A stretch of 64,000 nt of DNA from Sulfurospirillum halorespirans DSM 13726 (GCF_001723605.1 NZ_CP017111.1:620001-684000), one strand, 5' to 3'; positions 8,047 through 16,875 are shown, numbered from the stretch's first letter. Numbers and translations: made by a program. Notes: generated by a model not told the origin, from the sequence alone.

Positions 8047-9645
8047 TCAAAGGGGCGATCCGCCAAGCGTCTCTTTGAAACCTTTCTCCAACTCTATCGT
8101 AAAAATAGCTCCCCCATTTTCATTTCGTACTTCAAGTTTTCCTCTCATACTCTTTTCAATGATCAGTTTCGCCATATAAAGCCCAATGCCTGTACCCTCG
8201 TTTTGCTCTTTGGTGCTCACATAAGGCTCAAAGATTTTCTCAATAGGCGCTATCTTGATGCCTCCACCATTATCTTCAATGCTAAGACGTACCATTTGTT
8301 CGTCACTTTCAAGACTAATGGTAATTTTACCACCTTGTCTTCCTGAAGTGATGATGGCATCTTTGGCGTTAGACAGAAGATTGAGAACAACTTGTTCGTA
8401 CTCACTTTTGTAGCCTATGATAAATTCATCGTGTAAGATATTGACCTCTATTTCGATCTCTTGATTGGTAATTGACATAGCAATGATGCGCAAAACGTCG
8501 TCGATAGACGTTTGAATGCTAAACATTTTTTTGTCTTTGTTGGGCATAAAGAAATTACGAAAATCATCGATGGTGTGGGACATATACTCGACAATGTTTT
8601 CTGCTTCAACGCATTTAATCTCCATTGCTGTTTTATCGAGCTTGTCCATATTGTATTTTAGTTTGAGCGTCATTAAAAGGGCTGAGAGCTGTGAGAGCGG
8701 TTGTCGCCATTGGTGTGCGATGTTGCTGATCATCTCTCCAAGGGCGATAAATTTGGATTTTTGGATGAGTAGTTGCTCTTGTTCGCGGTTTTTCTTGATC
8801 TCTTCTGTTACACGACTCTCTAGTGTTTTGTTGAGGTTTTCAAGCTCAAGTGTTTTTTGCTGAACCTGTTTATGGTAAGTGTTTAAAAAGCGTTCGATCC
8901 GTTTGCCTAGCATGACGGCAAAGGTATTGGCAATGAGTGCAAAAAGAAGAAAGATGATGATCGCTGATGTGATTTCAAGCTCCATCTTTTTTTTAAAGGC
9001 TGCTTTAGCGATGTCGATCTCTTTGTCAATATCATCGGTGTAAGCACCTGCGGCAATGATGATATTCCACTCTTTGTAGAGCTTAAAGTAAGACACTTTG
9101 GGGCGAATGATGTTGCTATCAGGTTTTTTGTAGATGTATTCGACAAAGGAGTAGCCTTTTTCGTGAATATCTTGCAAAAATATTTTACGAAATGCCTTAC
9201 CATTTTCATCGGTATACGCATCGGAGATGTATTCACCTTCTAAATCAGGACGATTGGGATTGATGAGCATTTTGGCAAACTTGTCTCCACCGCTCATATG
9301 CTCCACCTGATACACAAAAATATAGTTGTGCTCTTGCCCACCGTAGCGAATATGGCGTATCCAGTCATACACCTCATGATGTAAAGCCTCTAAGGCACTT
9401 GGCTCCGTAAAGTTTGTTCGGCTCTTTTTAAATTCGATAAATTCAATAATGGCATCCACTTCACGTTTTAGAACATTACGTTTATTTTCAACGAACGTTT
9501 TTTTAGTATCTTCGATCTGTGCTTGTAAAATTTCATACTGCTTGCTAATGAAAAAGTACCCATTAAAAAGCATGAGTGAGCTGATAATAAAGATGGTACT
9601 AACGATAATGATCGTAGAGATATTGCTCTCTTTAATAATCTTCAC
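8047..9645 (-). CDS. Cache-domain sensor histidine kinase, probably sensing the TRAP substrate
   Basis: 532 residues. A membrane segment at about 10-34 is followed by a periplasmic single-Cache domain (about 45-205, with RKIFLQDIHEKGYSFVEYIY and YKEWNIIIAAGAY), a second membrane segment (226-247), a coiled coil, and a HisKA domain with the phospho-acceptor in AHQWRQPL (His about 311). The HATPase domain has NLLSNAKDAI, DNGGGI and GTGIGLYMAK. This H-box is typical of Campylobacterota kinases. It is divergent from a response regulator 83 bases away, and the TRAP operon follows that regulator, so it probably senses a small carboxylate. Confidence 0.9.
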   Translation of the reverse strand: MKIIKESNISTIIIVSTIFIISSLMLFNGYFFISKQYEILQAQIEDTKKTFVENKRNVLKREVDAIIEFIEFKKSRTNFTEPSALEALHHEVYDWIRHIRYGGQEHNYIFVYQVEHMSGGDKFAKMLINPNRPDLEGEYISDAYTDENGKAFRKIFLQDIHEKGYSFVEYIYKKPDSNIIRPKVSYFKLYKEWNIIIAAGAYTDDIDKEIDIAKAAFKKKMELEITSAIIIFLLFALIANTFAVMLGKRIERFLNTYHKQVQQKTLELENLNKTLESRVTEEIKKNREQEQLLIQKSKFIALGEMISNIAHQWRQPLSQLSALLMTLKLKYNMDKLDKTAMEIKCVEAENIVEYMSHTIDDFRNFFMPNKDKKMFSIQTSIDDVLRIIAMSITNQEIEIEVNILHDEFIIGYKSEYEQVVLNLLSNAKDAIITSGRQGGKITISLESDEQMVRLSIEDNGGGIKIAPIEKIFEPYVSTKEQNEGTGIGLYMAKLIIEKSMRGKLEVRNENGGAIFTIELEKGFKETLGGSPL

Positions 9646-9728
9646 AAAAAACTCCCACTGTGACTGCTATAATAATGAAAATAAAAAAGAATCATAGTCA
9701 TTCTTTTGAGAAATGTAAAGGGTTGGAA

Positions 9729-10403
9729 ATGGATGAAAAGATGTTAAAAAAGCTTGCGCCGTATAGAGTTTTGTACGCTGAGGATGAAGCAGGAGTTCGT
9801 AAAAATGTCTATGAACTGCTCAGCCTTCTCTTCAAAGAGGTTTATCTTGCAACGGATGGCGATGAAGCGTACACACTTTTTGTACAGCACAAACCAGACC
9901 TCATTATTACCGACATCAAGATGCCGCATTTAAGCGGTATCGATTTGGCAAAAAAGATTCGCCAGAACGATCAAAAAGCACATATCATTTTCATCACCGC
10001 ATACACTGAGGTGGATTTCATGCTTGAAGCGATTGAACTCTCCTTGCTTCGCTACATCGTTAAACCCATCACGGAGCCTAAACTGTTTGATGCACTGGAA
10101 AAATTTTTGCAAGCGAAAGAAAAAGCACATCTTCAAGAATTAGCTCCAAGTTGGTATTATGATTCACTGCAAAAAATCATTACACATGAGAGTGACATTT
10201 ATGAGCTTACCAAGAAAGAGGCAAAGTTCATTGAACTTCTGTTACAAAAAGATTCGATCATCTCTTATGAAGAGATTGAGCAGAAACTATGGGAGAGTGA
10301 ATACATGAGTCTTAACGCACTTCGTTTGATGATTAAGAACTTAAGAAAGAAGCTACCAGAGGGAACTTTAAAAAATATTCAAGGAATTGGTTACAAATTG
10401 TAA
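9729..10403 (+). CDS. OmpR/PhoB-type response regulator of the TRAP locus
   Basis: 224 residues from ATG 9729, chosen over an in-frame ATG at 9660 because the receiver fold starts right after it (APYRVLYAEDE) and AAAGGG precedes it. Receiver: acidic pair near residues 18-20, phospho-acceptor Asp62 in LIITDIKMPH, ITAYTE switch Thr, and KPI Lys. The C-terminal winged helix (about 145-224) ends LKNIQGIGYKL, the usual end of the Trans_reg_C domain. It pairs with the divergent Cache kinase and probably activates dctPQM, which begins 164 bases downstream. Confidence 0.9.
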   Translation: MDEKMLKKLAPYRVLYAEDEAGVRKNVYELLSLLFKEVYLATDGDEAYTLFVQHKPDLIITDIKMPHLSGIDLAKKIRQNDQKAHIIFITAYTEVDFMLEAIELSLLRYIVKPITEPKLFDALEKFLQAKEKAHLQELAPSWYYDSLQKIITHESDIYELTKKEAKFIELLLQKDSIISYEEIEQKLWESEYMSLNALRLMIKNLRKKLPEGTLKNIQGIGYKL

Positions 10404-10486
10404 CACAAAAAATCAAGAAAAGTTTAATTTTACCCATTTTAGTTACAAAAAGAAACCATTGGAGCGTTATTCGTAATACTTTGAAG

Positions 10487-10500
10487 CTTTACATGTAAAG
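10487..10500. repeat. CTTTACATGTAAAG palindrome
   Basis: Perfect 14-bp palindrome between the response regulator and dctP; a member of the dispersed TTACATGTAA family described in the findings. Confidence 0.9.
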
Positions 10501-10566
10501 ATACATAACTTTGACATAATTTTCACCTATAATCGACAGTGAAAATACTATGAATAAGGAGTCAAC

Positions 10567-11556
10567 ATGACTAAGTTTCTTAACGTAATGGCGCTAGCAA
10601 CGCTTCTTGTTTCCTCTGCGATTGCTGCAGAATATACCATCAAAGTGACACACGTCGTGAGTCCAAATACTCCAAAAGGTATGGGTGCTGATTTCTTTGC
10701 AAAAAGAGTCGGTGAGCTCACCAATGGCAAAGTTGAAGTCGTTGTTTTCCCTAACTCACAGTTATACGGTGATGGCGAAGAGATGAAAGCCCTCAAACTT
10801 GGGAATGCTCACATCGCAATGCCAAGCTTCTCAAAATTTACCAGCATTGTTCCAGAGATGCAACTTTTCGATCTTCCCTTCATCTTTAGAGACAAAGATC
10901 ATCTTTATAAAGTGTTAGATGGCGAAGTAGGGCAAGTTCTGAAAGATAAAGTCACCGCAAAAGGTTTCGTTGCGCTTGATTATTGGGATGCAGGCTTTAA
11001 ACACCTCTCTTCCAATAAAAAAGCAATTTTGACCCCACAAGATGCGGAAGGTCAGAAGTTTCGTATTATGAGCTCACACGTTTTGGAAGCTCAATTCAAA
11101 GCGATTGGCGCAAATCCACAAGTCTTGCCATTTTCAGAGGTTTACTCAGCATTGCAACAAGGTGTTGTCGATGGTGCTGAAAATCCACTTTCAAACTTCT
11201 ATACCAAAAAGTTTAACGAAGTTCAAACAGACTTAACCCTCTCTGACCATGGTTATCTTGGTTACTTGGTCATTATGAGTGAGAGTTTTTGGAAAAAATT
11301 CCCAGCGGATTTAAAACCAATGGTCCTTCAAGCGATGAAAGAAGCCACAGTATATGAGCGAAAACTAGCGGCACAAGATGACGAAGAGATGCTTGCAAAA
11401 TTAAAAGAGTATGCAAAAACATCAGGCAATCTTAAAATTCATACGCTAAATGCAGAGCAAAAAGCGGTATGGCAAAAAGCGATGGAAGCGATCTATCCAC
11501 AGTTTTACACTGTCATCGGCGAAGATCTCATCAAAAAAGTTCAAGCGGTTAAATAG
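10567..11556 (+). CDS. dctP: TRAP transporter substrate-binding protein, DctP family
   Basis: Periplasmic binding protein of 329 residues with a Sec signal peptide (MTKFLNVMALATLLVSSAIAA). It has the DctP fold signatures: the start YTIKVTHVVSPNTPKGMGA, FPNSQLYGDGEEMKAL, and GQKFRIMSSHVLEAQFKAIG, whose Arg is the conserved carboxylate clamp, then YSALQQGVVDGAENPLSNF. The ligand is therefore a carboxylate, perhaps a C4-dicarboxylate, but cannot be fixed from sequence. It is the first and probably most expressed gene of dctPQM; an intrinsic terminator after it would lower expression of the membrane subunits. ATG follows AAGGAG. Confidence 0.93.
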   Translation: MTKFLNVMALATLLVSSAIAAEYTIKVTHVVSPNTPKGMGADFFAKRVGELTNGKVEVVVFPNSQLYGDGEEMKALKLGNAHIAMPSFSKFTSIVPEMQLFDLPFIFRDKDHLYKVLDGEVGQVLKDKVTAKGFVALDYWDAGFKHLSSNKKAILTPQDAEGQKFRIMSSHVLEAQFKAIGANPQVLPFSEVYSALQQGVVDGAENPLSNFYTKKFNEVQTDLTLSDHGYLGYLVIMSESFWKKFPADLKPMVLQAMKEATVYERKLAAQDDEEMLAKLKEYAKTSGNLKIHTLNAEQKAVWQKAMEAIYPQFYTVIGEDLIKKVQAVK

Positions 11557-11562
11557 CCCAAG

Positions 11563-11600
11563 AAAAGGCATCTTGTTACAAACGCAAGATGCCTTTTTTT
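11563..11600 (+). terminator. Intrinsic terminator between dctP and dctQ
   Basis: AAGGCATCTTG and CAAGATGCCTT pair over 11 bp and are followed by seven T. Inside an operon this is likely a partial terminator giving more binding protein than membrane subunits. Confidence 0.85.
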
Positions 11601-11661
11601 GTATCTGCGCCTTTATGGCTTAAAAGACTTTATGTAAAAAGTTTTGATAAAAAGAGAAGAG

Positions 11662-12225
11662 ATGAAAAAATATTTTACAATCCTCGATTTAGGGGTTATG
11701 GCAATCAATAAAAATATTGCAGTTTTTGGCATTGCCTTGGGTGTTATTCTTGCCTTTACAAACGTGGTACTGCGCTATTTTTTTGAGATGAGTCTTACGT
11801 GGGCAGGAGAGCTTACCAACTATCTTTTTATGTGGTCAGCGCTTTTTGGAGCCGCGTATGGTTTCAAAAAAGGAGTTCACATCTCTGTGACGATGCTTTT
11901 GGAGAAATTACCACCCATGATGGCAAAAATCATTCTGATGGGGGCACATCTGTTTAGTTGTCTCTATCTTGCATTGATGTCCTATTTTGGGTACGAATTG
12001 GTTTTGATGTTGATTGATTTTGGTGAGATGAGCATTGATCTTCGCATTCCGATGTGGATTCCGCACCTTGTTTTGCCTTTTGCTTTTATCGGCGCGGCAT
12101 TTCGTGCAGGAGAGAAAATTTTTGAAGTGGCTGCAACGGACGCAAGTAAAGTGGTCGTGAACAGCGAACTTGAAACACTGCATGATTCATTAGAAATTAG
12201 AGGAGTTAAAGATGTTAATGCTTAG
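11662..12225 (+). CDS. dctQ: TRAP transporter small membrane subunit, DctQ family
   Basis: 187 residues from ATG 11662 (an upstream in-frame TTG at 11644 lacks support; AGAGAAGAG lies before the ATG). Four membrane segments are visible, with FTNVVLRYFFEMSLTWAGEL, the DctQ family phrase around the first periplasmic loop, and FKKGVHISVTMLLEKLP. It forms the membrane complex with DctM and contributes to docking of DctP. Its 3' end overlaps dctM by 14 bases, indicating coupled translation. Confidence 0.92.
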   Translation: MKKYFTILDLGVMAINKNIAVFGIALGVILAFTNVVLRYFFEMSLTWAGELTNYLFMWSALFGAAYGFKKGVHISVTMLLEKLPPMMAKIILMGAHLFSCLYLALMSYFGYELVLMLIDFGEMSIDLRIPMWIPHLVLPFAFIGAAFRAGEKIFEVAATDASKVVVNSELETLHDSLEIRGVKDVNA

Positions 12226-13495
12226 TATATTTGGATTACTCTTCCTCTTGATGTTCCTAGGCGTGCCCGTTTCGGTCTCTTTGGGTGCGAGTACGCTCAT
12301 TACCGCCTATTTTTTCACCGATATGGATTTGCTGGGCATCACTTCCCATGTATTTGATGGACTCAATAAGTATTCGCTGATGGCAATTCCGATGTTTATT
12401 CTAGCAGGCTCTTTCCTCTCCAAAGGTGGAGCAGCGCATCGTATCATTGAGTTTGCAAAGTCGATTGTTGGGCATCTGCCCGGTGGTCTTCCTATCGCAG
12501 CTATTTTTGCTTCGATGATCTTTGCAGCCGTCAGCGGTAGTTCCCCTGCTACGGTTGCGGCGATTGGCTCTGTTATGTTTAGCGCGATCAAAGAGGCAGG
12601 CTATCCAAGAGGGTATGCCATCGGTACGATTGCAACATCAGGAAGTTTGGGTATTTTGATTCCTCCTTCCATTGTTTTCATCGTTTACGGTGTTACCGCC
12701 GATCTTTCTATTGGTAAACTTTTTATGGCGGGTGTGATACCTGGTATTATGATAGGTTTTATGCTGATGCTACTAACGTATGTTGGTGCTGTACGCCTTG
12801 GCTTTAAGCGTCAAGAACCCGCTCCTTTTAAAGAGCGTTTGAAAAAATTTAAAGAGGCTTTTTGGGCGTTGATGCTTATTGTCCTCGTCATTGGTGGAAT
12901 TTACGGTGGTATTTTTACGCCAACAGAAGCGGGAGCAGCGAGCGCAGTGTACGCATTTTTTGTTTCAGTGTTTGTCTATAAAGATCTAAAACTCAAAGAT
13001 GTCTATCCTATTATATTAGAATCAGCACTTACCAGTGCGATGATCTTCTTTGTCATCGCCAATGCGATGATCTTTGCGCATTTCTTAACTGACGAGACGA
13101 TTCCTCAGCAAATCACAAAAATGATTATGGAAGCGAATGTTGGACCGATCATGTTCTTGGTTATTGTCAATATCTTGTTGCTCTTAATGGGACAATTTAT
13201 GGAGCCAAGTTCTATCGTTATGATTACCGTGCCATTGTTGTTACCATTGATTCTTGCCCTTGGCATTGATCCGATCCATTTTGGTGTTGTTTTGGTTGTG
13301 AACATGGAAATCGGCATGATAACCCCACCCGTGGGACTCAACCTTTTCGTAGCGGCAGGTATGACGGGACTAAGCCTCAAAGAGGTTGTTGTAGCCTCTC
13401 TTCCTTGGGTCGCCGTTTTATTTGTAGGACTTCTATTAGTAACCTACATTCCTATGATCTCTTTGTGGTTACCACAGCTGATGTACGGCATCTAA
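12212..13495 (+). CDS. dctM: TRAP transporter large membrane subunit, DctM family
   Basis: 427 residues, about 12 membrane segments, the Na+-driven transport subunit. Typical sequence: LFLLMFLGVPVSVSLGAST at the start, FAAVSGSSPATVAAIGSVM in the first hairpin-loop region, LGILIPPSIVFIVYG, and NMEIGMITPPVGLNLFVAAG in the second. The start is inside dctQ, with GAGGAG upstream. With DctP and DctQ it forms a complete tripartite symporter for a carboxylate. A hairpin and a CTTTACATGTAAAG palindrome follow the stop. Confidence 0.94.
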   Translation: MLMLSIFGLLFLLMFLGVPVSVSLGASTLITAYFFTDMDLLGITSHVFDGLNKYSLMAIPMFILAGSFLSKGGAAHRIIEFAKSIVGHLPGGLPIAAIFASMIFAAVSGSSPATVAAIGSVMFSAIKEAGYPRGYAIGTIATSGSLGILIPPSIVFIVYGVTADLSIGKLFMAGVIPGIMIGFMLMLLTYVGAVRLGFKRQEPAPFKERLKKFKEAFWALMLIVLVIGGIYGGIFTPTEAGAASAVYAFFVSVFVYKDLKLKDVYPIILESALTSAMIFFVIANAMIFAHFLTDETIPQQITKMIMEANVGPIMFLVIVNILLLLMGQFMEPSSIVMITVPLLLPLILALGIDPIHFGVVLVVNMEIGMITPPVGLNLFVAAGMTGLSLKEVVVASLPWVAVLFVGLLLVTYIPMISLWLPQLMYGI

Positions 13496-13496
13496 G

Positions 13497-13510
13497 CTTT
13501 ACATGTAAAG
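13497..13510. repeat. CTTTACATGTAAAG palindrome
   Basis: Perfect 14-bp palindrome directly after the dctM stop; family member. Confidence 0.9.
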
Positions 13511-13513
13511 CAT

Positions 13514-13539
13514 TCCGAAGGCAGGTTTCTGCTTTCGGA
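13514..13539 (+). terminator. Hairpin after the TRAP operon
   Basis: TCCGAAGGCAG and CTGCTTTCGGA pair over 11 bp (one G-T) around GTTT. The T-run is poor, so it may end transcription only in part or act together with an alternative stem GCAGGTT/AACCTGC. Confidence 0.5.
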
Positions 13540-13600
13540 ACCTGCTTCCTTACTTGTGATATAATTCCTTCATAACATTATGAGACAAAGGCTTTTAATC

Positions 13601-13891
13601 ATGACAAAAGCATATATTTTAAATTTTTTAGTTTCCCATAAAGAAGAGTTAGCGCATAAATACGGCGTCACAAAAATCGGTTTATTTGGTAGTTATGCAA
13701 GAGATGAACAACGAGAAGACAGTGATATAGATATTGCTGTAGAAATAGAAAGTAATAATAAATTTAGAAGTTTTTTTAATTTGAAGTATTTCTTAGAGGA
13801 TAATTTTCATAAAAAAATTGATTTAGGCATTGAAAGTACCTTAAAACCAATTGCTAAAAAATATATTGAAAAAGAGATTTTATATGCCTAA
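13601..13891 (+). CDS. mntA: MNT-type nucleotidyltransferase antitoxin (MntA)
   Basis: 96 residues from ATG 13601; an upstream in-frame ATG at 13580 is less likely. The minimal nucleotidyltransferase motif is intact: GLFGSYARDEQREDSDIDIA gives the GSxxR...SDxD catalytic pattern, and a third acidic residue follows in KIDLG. In characterised HepT/MntA systems this protein adds AMP to a Tyr of the HepT RNase and neutralises it. Its 3' end overlaps hepT by 8 bases. First module of the toxin-antitoxin island. Confidence 0.88.
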   Translation: MTKAYILNFLVSHKEELAHKYGVTKIGLFGSYARDEQREDSDIDIAVEIESNNKFRSFFNLKYFLEDNFHKKIDLGIESTLKPIAKKYIEKEILYA

Positions 13892-14219
13892 AAGAGATAT
13901 TGAGCTTTATTTGCAAGATATTGAAGAATCAGCAAATGCCATTCAAGTCTATATTGCAGATATTGATTTTGAAACTTTTTGTAACGATAGAAAAACCTAC
14001 AGTGCCACGATAAGGGAATATACCATTATTGGAGAAGCTATTTCTCAAGTGATTGGTATGTTAGAAGAAAAAATACCTGATTATCCGTGGAGAATGGTAA
14101 AAGATTTTAGAAATTTTATTGTTCATGAATATTTTGGAGTTGATGCCAAGATCGTTTGGGATTTAACCAAACTTGAACTAGGTACACTACTTCATTGTGT
14201 TCAAACGCTCCAAAAATAG
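13884..14219 (+). CDS. hepT: HepT-family RNase toxin (DUF86)
   Basis: 111 residues starting at ATG 13884, which overlaps the mntA stop. The HEPN catalytic motif Rx4HxY is intact in RNFIVHEYF, the Tyr being the residue modified by MntA in known systems. The rest has the DUF86 pattern (IELYLQDIEESANAIQVYI and YTIIGEAISQVIGMLEE). It would cleave RNA when unmodified. Operonic with mntA; both genes keep their key residues, so the module looks functional. Confidence 0.9.
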   Translation: MPKRDIELYLQDIEESANAIQVYIADIDFETFCNDRKTYSATIREYTIIGEAISQVIGMLEEKIPDYPWRMVKDFRNFIVHEYFGVDAKIVWDLTKLELGTLLHCVQTLQK

Positions 14220-14255
14220 ACCTTTCTAAACTTTTCCCCAATATGCAAGCGCATA

Positions 14256-14303
14256 AAAGTTAAAAGTTTAGCCCTGACCCCATTTTACTTCTGACCCCAT
14301 TTT
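14256..14303 (-). repeat. Island repeat, copy A, plus TGACCCCATTTT direct repeat
   Basis: On the minus strand, GGGGTCAGGGCTAAACTTT and the next seven bases (14256-14281) match copies B (15819-15844) and C (16540-16565) with only 2-3 changes in 26. TGACCCCATTTT occurs twice here (14275-14286 and 14292-14303). It follows hepT. Confidence 0.7.
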
Positions 14304-14422
14304 GCTTTATAACAATTTGATTACGAAATGCCACATTGTGTGACATTTCTTTAAGAATTTATTGTAATTTTTTATTTTTTGTGATAGACTTATTTCGCCT
14401 TTAAAAAATTCAAGGAGATAAT

Positions 14423-15754
14423 ATGAAATTAGCTAAACTTAGCTTGGCGGCTATCGTAGTTGCAGGTCTTGCATCTAGTTCTTTTGCAGCAAGTGAAACT
14501 CTTGCAGACGCATTTAAAAACGGTAAAGTAAACGGTGAATTAAGAGCATGGTATTTTGACAGAGATACTGGTACAACATCCGAAGACCTTTTTAGTACAG
14601 GTGTTATGCTTGGTTACGTAACTGATTCATTCTACGGGTTGAGTTTGGGACTAACAATGCAATCAAACTATGCACCAGATGCAGATACATCAGCAAAACA
14701 AATGTATGATGGTGACATGTATGGTTCAGGTGCAGTGCTTTCTGAAGCGTATGTTGCATACACAATTGGCAAAACAACTGCAAAAGTAGGTCGCCAATTT
14801 ATTTCTACTCCTCTTGTAAATGGTTCTGGTTCACGTATGGTTAAAGAGTCATTTGAAGGTGCATTACTCCTTAACACAGACTTACCACAAACAACATTGG
14901 CAGCAGGGTATGTTTCTAAATTCCAAGGAAGAACATCTCAAGTAACTGGTGATGGATACCCAACTGCTGTTAATGGTGAAAGCGATATTCCTGACTTCTC
15001 AAAAAATGCTGTATTCTATGGCGCAGGCAACTTCACATTTGATGGCGCTTACACTATCTTGGCTATTAATAAATCCATTACAAACTTAACCATTACAGGT
15101 CAATACGTATTAATTAATGATGTAGCTGGAGCAACAGTTGGCGATACTGATGTTTGGGTTGGTGGATTGGGTTATATTGTACCTATGAGCAACTTTAAAA
15201 TCGGTTTAGATGGTGGGTATCAAGCATCTAAAACTGATAAATACAATGCTGCTAATAATGCAGACATTGGTTTTGACGGTGGTATGTATGGACTTCAAGC
15301 GTCAATCATTGATCTTGCTGGCTTTGGTCTAAAAACAGCTTATACATCAGTATCAAGTGACGACAATGTTATTCTTGGTATGGGTAATGGTGCTGGTGGT
15401 GCTGTTGCATTTACTGCTCCACTTATCGCTGGTGCAAGTAGAGTATCAACAGCTGATACGGATGCGTTTAAAATCGAAGCATCTTATGATTTTACAAACG
15501 TGGGCGTTGCTGGTTTAAAATTAATGGCTAACTATATCTCAATTTCTGCTGATGGTACTGTTACTGGTTCTACTGGTTCTAAAGTAATTAGACCAACAGA
15601 TTGGACATATTGGGCAGGTCAAGTTGCTTATGCTATCCCAGCAGTTAAAGGCTTGACAGTATCTCTTGAATACGAAGATGCTAAACAAGAGCCAGATGGA
15701 CAAGCGACAGTTGATAGTGATGAACTTAGATTCAGAGCTAACTACAAATTCTAA
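14423..15754 (+). CDS. Outer membrane porin, Opr-like family, paralog 1
   Basis: 443 residues with a signal peptide ending SSSFA-A. The body shows alternating beta-strand character throughout and ends with the aromatic terminus LRFRANYKF typical of outer membrane barrels recognised by BamA. Features such as GVMLGYVTDSFYGLSLGL and VGRQFISTPLV are shared with paralog 2 (18514-19788). It forms a diffusion channel; its position after the TRAP operon suggests uptake of organic acids, an inference only. A strong terminator follows. ATG has AAGGAG at ideal spacing. Confidence 0.87.
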   Translation: MKLAKLSLAAIVVAGLASSSFAASETLADAFKNGKVNGELRAWYFDRDTGTTSEDLFSTGVMLGYVTDSFYGLSLGLTMQSNYAPDADTSAKQMYDGDMYGSGAVLSEAYVAYTIGKTTAKVGRQFISTPLVNGSGSRMVKESFEGALLLNTDLPQTTLAAGYVSKFQGRTSQVTGDGYPTAVNGESDIPDFSKNAVFYGAGNFTFDGAYTILAINKSITNLTITGQYVLINDVAGATVGDTDVWVGGLGYIVPMSNFKIGLDGGYQASKTDKYNAANNADIGFDGGMYGLQASIIDLAGFGLKTAYTSVSSDDNVILGMGNGAGGAVAFTAPLIAGASRVSTADTDAFKIEASYDFTNVGVAGLKLMANYISISADGTVTGSTGSKVIRPTDWTYWAGQVAYAIPAVKGLTVSLEYEDAKQEPDGQATVDSDELRFRANYKF

Positions 15755-15777
15755 TTTTTACGATTCTTAAATCTTAA

Positions 15778-15805
15778 GGAGTGGCCTTTGCCACTCCTTT
15801 TTTTT
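15778..15805 (+). terminator. Terminator of porin 1
   Basis: GGAGTGGC-CTTT-GCCACTCC followed by eight T: a textbook intrinsic terminator. Confidence 0.95.
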
Positions 15806-15844
15806 ATCCTCCCTTCTCGGGGTCGGAGCTAAACTTTTAACTTT
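15805..15844 (+). repeat. Island repeat, copy B
   Basis: 40 bases beginning TATCCTCCCTTCTCGGGG; 34 of 40 match copy C at 16526-16565, and all six differences are transitions. It stands directly before the Phd/ParE module. Confidence 0.75.
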
Positions 15845-15888
15845 CCAATATACGCATTTAATACCAAATTAAGTCTTTATTTAATACT

Positions 15889-15898
15889 ATGGTACCAT
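15889..15898. promoter_or_regulatory. ATGGTACCAT palindrome, probable antitoxin operator
   Basis: Perfect 10-bp palindrome 19 bases upstream of the Phd-like antitoxin start, where type II antitoxins bind to repress their own operon. TATGGTA also occurs twice upstream of the RHH/RelE pair. Confidence 0.45.
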
Positions 15899-15917
15899 CT
15901 TGAAAGAGGAGGAAACA

Positions 15918-16199
15918 GTGTATTTAAGTCAAGACATTAAGCCAATCAGCTATCTCAAATCAAATACAGCACATGTTGTCAATAGTGTTACGGAAACACG
16001 AAGAGCCATCTATATAACACAAAATGGTGAGGCGAAAGTTGTCGTTCAAGACATCAAATCATTTGAAAATACTCAAAATATGCTGACACTTCTTAAGTTA
16101 ATTGTGCAAAGTGAAAATGAGATGAATGACACTAAAATAATTGAACAAGAAGGTATGTTTCTTTCCCTTGAAGCGAAACTTTTTCATGAAACTATATGA
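15918..16199 (+). CDS. Phd/YefM-family antitoxin
   Basis: 93 residues from GTG 15918, chosen because GAGGAG lies eight bases upstream; a TTG at 15900 is in frame but has no such site. ISYLKSNTAHVVNSVTETRR followed by AIYITQNGEAKVVV is the N-terminal Phd DNA-binding fold; the C-terminal 40 residues would wrap the toxin. It represses its own promoter in known systems. Its stop overlaps the toxin start (16186), the usual type II arrangement. Confidence 0.88.
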   Translation: MYLSQDIKPISYLKSNTAHVVNSVTETRRAIYITQNGEAKVVVQDIKSFENTQNMLTLLKLIVQSENEMNDTKIIEQEGMFLSLEAKLFHETI

Positions 16200-16509
16200 G
16201 GTTTATTGGACACATAGTGCACAAGGAGATTTAGAACATAGTGTTGAGTATATAAAGCTGGATAGTTTAGATCTTGCTAAAAAGGTCTTTTTTGAAATCA
16301 AAGAGTCTTGCGATGCGTTGTACCATTTTCCAGAACGAAAAAGAGTTGTGCCAGAACTGAGCTATATTGGCATCACCCATTATCGAGAAGTTATCCATAA
16401 ACGATGGCGAATCATTTTTAAAATAGAACGAAATGCTGTCTTCGTTTTATTGGTAGCAGATAGCAGTCGAAATTTTGAAGATCTCCTTTTGCAACGCCTC
16501 CTTAAATAG
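16186..16509 (+). CDS. ParE/RelE-superfamily toxin
   Basis: 107 residues from ATG 16186, which overlaps the antitoxin by 14 bases. KLYEVYWTHSAQGDLEHSVE opens the fold, and HYREVIHKRWRIIFKIERNA followed by VFVLLVADSSRNF gives the RelE/ParE core. It groups by eye with ParE (gyrase poison) rather than with RelE ribonucleases, but the two cannot be separated without alignment. The longer frame from 16141 lies within the antitoxin and is not needed. Confidence 0.85.
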   Translation: MKLYEVYWTHSAQGDLEHSVEYIKLDSLDLAKKVFFEIKESCDALYHFPERKRVVPELSYIGITHYREVIHKRWRIIFKIERNAVFVLLVADSSRNFEDLLLQRLLK

Positions 16510-16525
16510 TTCAAATAAATTTCCA

Positions 16526-16565
16526 TATCCTCCCTTTTCAAGGTCAGGGTTAAACTTTTAACTTT
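16526..16565 (+). repeat. Island repeat, copy C
   Basis: 40-base copy of the repeat at 15805-15844, placed between the Phd/ParE module and the DUF4258/DUF2283 module. Confidence 0.75.
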
Positions 16566-16621
16566 TTACAACAAAATATATAATCTCTTTGTTCAACTTT
16601 ATATTTTGATATAATGACACA

Positions 16622-16875
16622 ATGAAATATAAATTAACTGGGCATGCTATAGATGTCATGACTTCAGAGGTATCACGATAGAGTGGATTGAACGGGCAGT
16701 TGAGTCTCCATCTTTTCACACCAGCATTTCTGATTTTGAAGAACATTTTTTTAAAACTATTGAAGAAGTTTCAAATTGGTGCTTAAAAGTAGTGGTTAAT
16801 CCAACAAGTATGAAGATAGTCACTGCCTATTTTGATAGAAACATGAGAAAAAAAGGATGCAAAGATGAAAATTAA
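16622..16875 (+). pseudogene. DUF4258 protein, broken by a 1-base frameshift
   Basis: The first frame reads MKYKLTGHAIDVMTSEVSR and stops at 16681. One base lost near 16664 would join it to RGITIEWIERAVESPSFHTS and on to NPTSMKIVTAYFDRNMRKK, ending at 16875. Together these give the complete DUF4258 family pattern (HA-DVM-R-I-IEWIE ... V-TAYFDR-MR). The 254-base length is two over a multiple of three, as expected for one deletion. DUF4258 has a RelE-like size and usually stands next to DUF2283; toxin activity is my inference. TATAAT lies at 16611-16616, just before the ATG. Confidence 0.8.
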
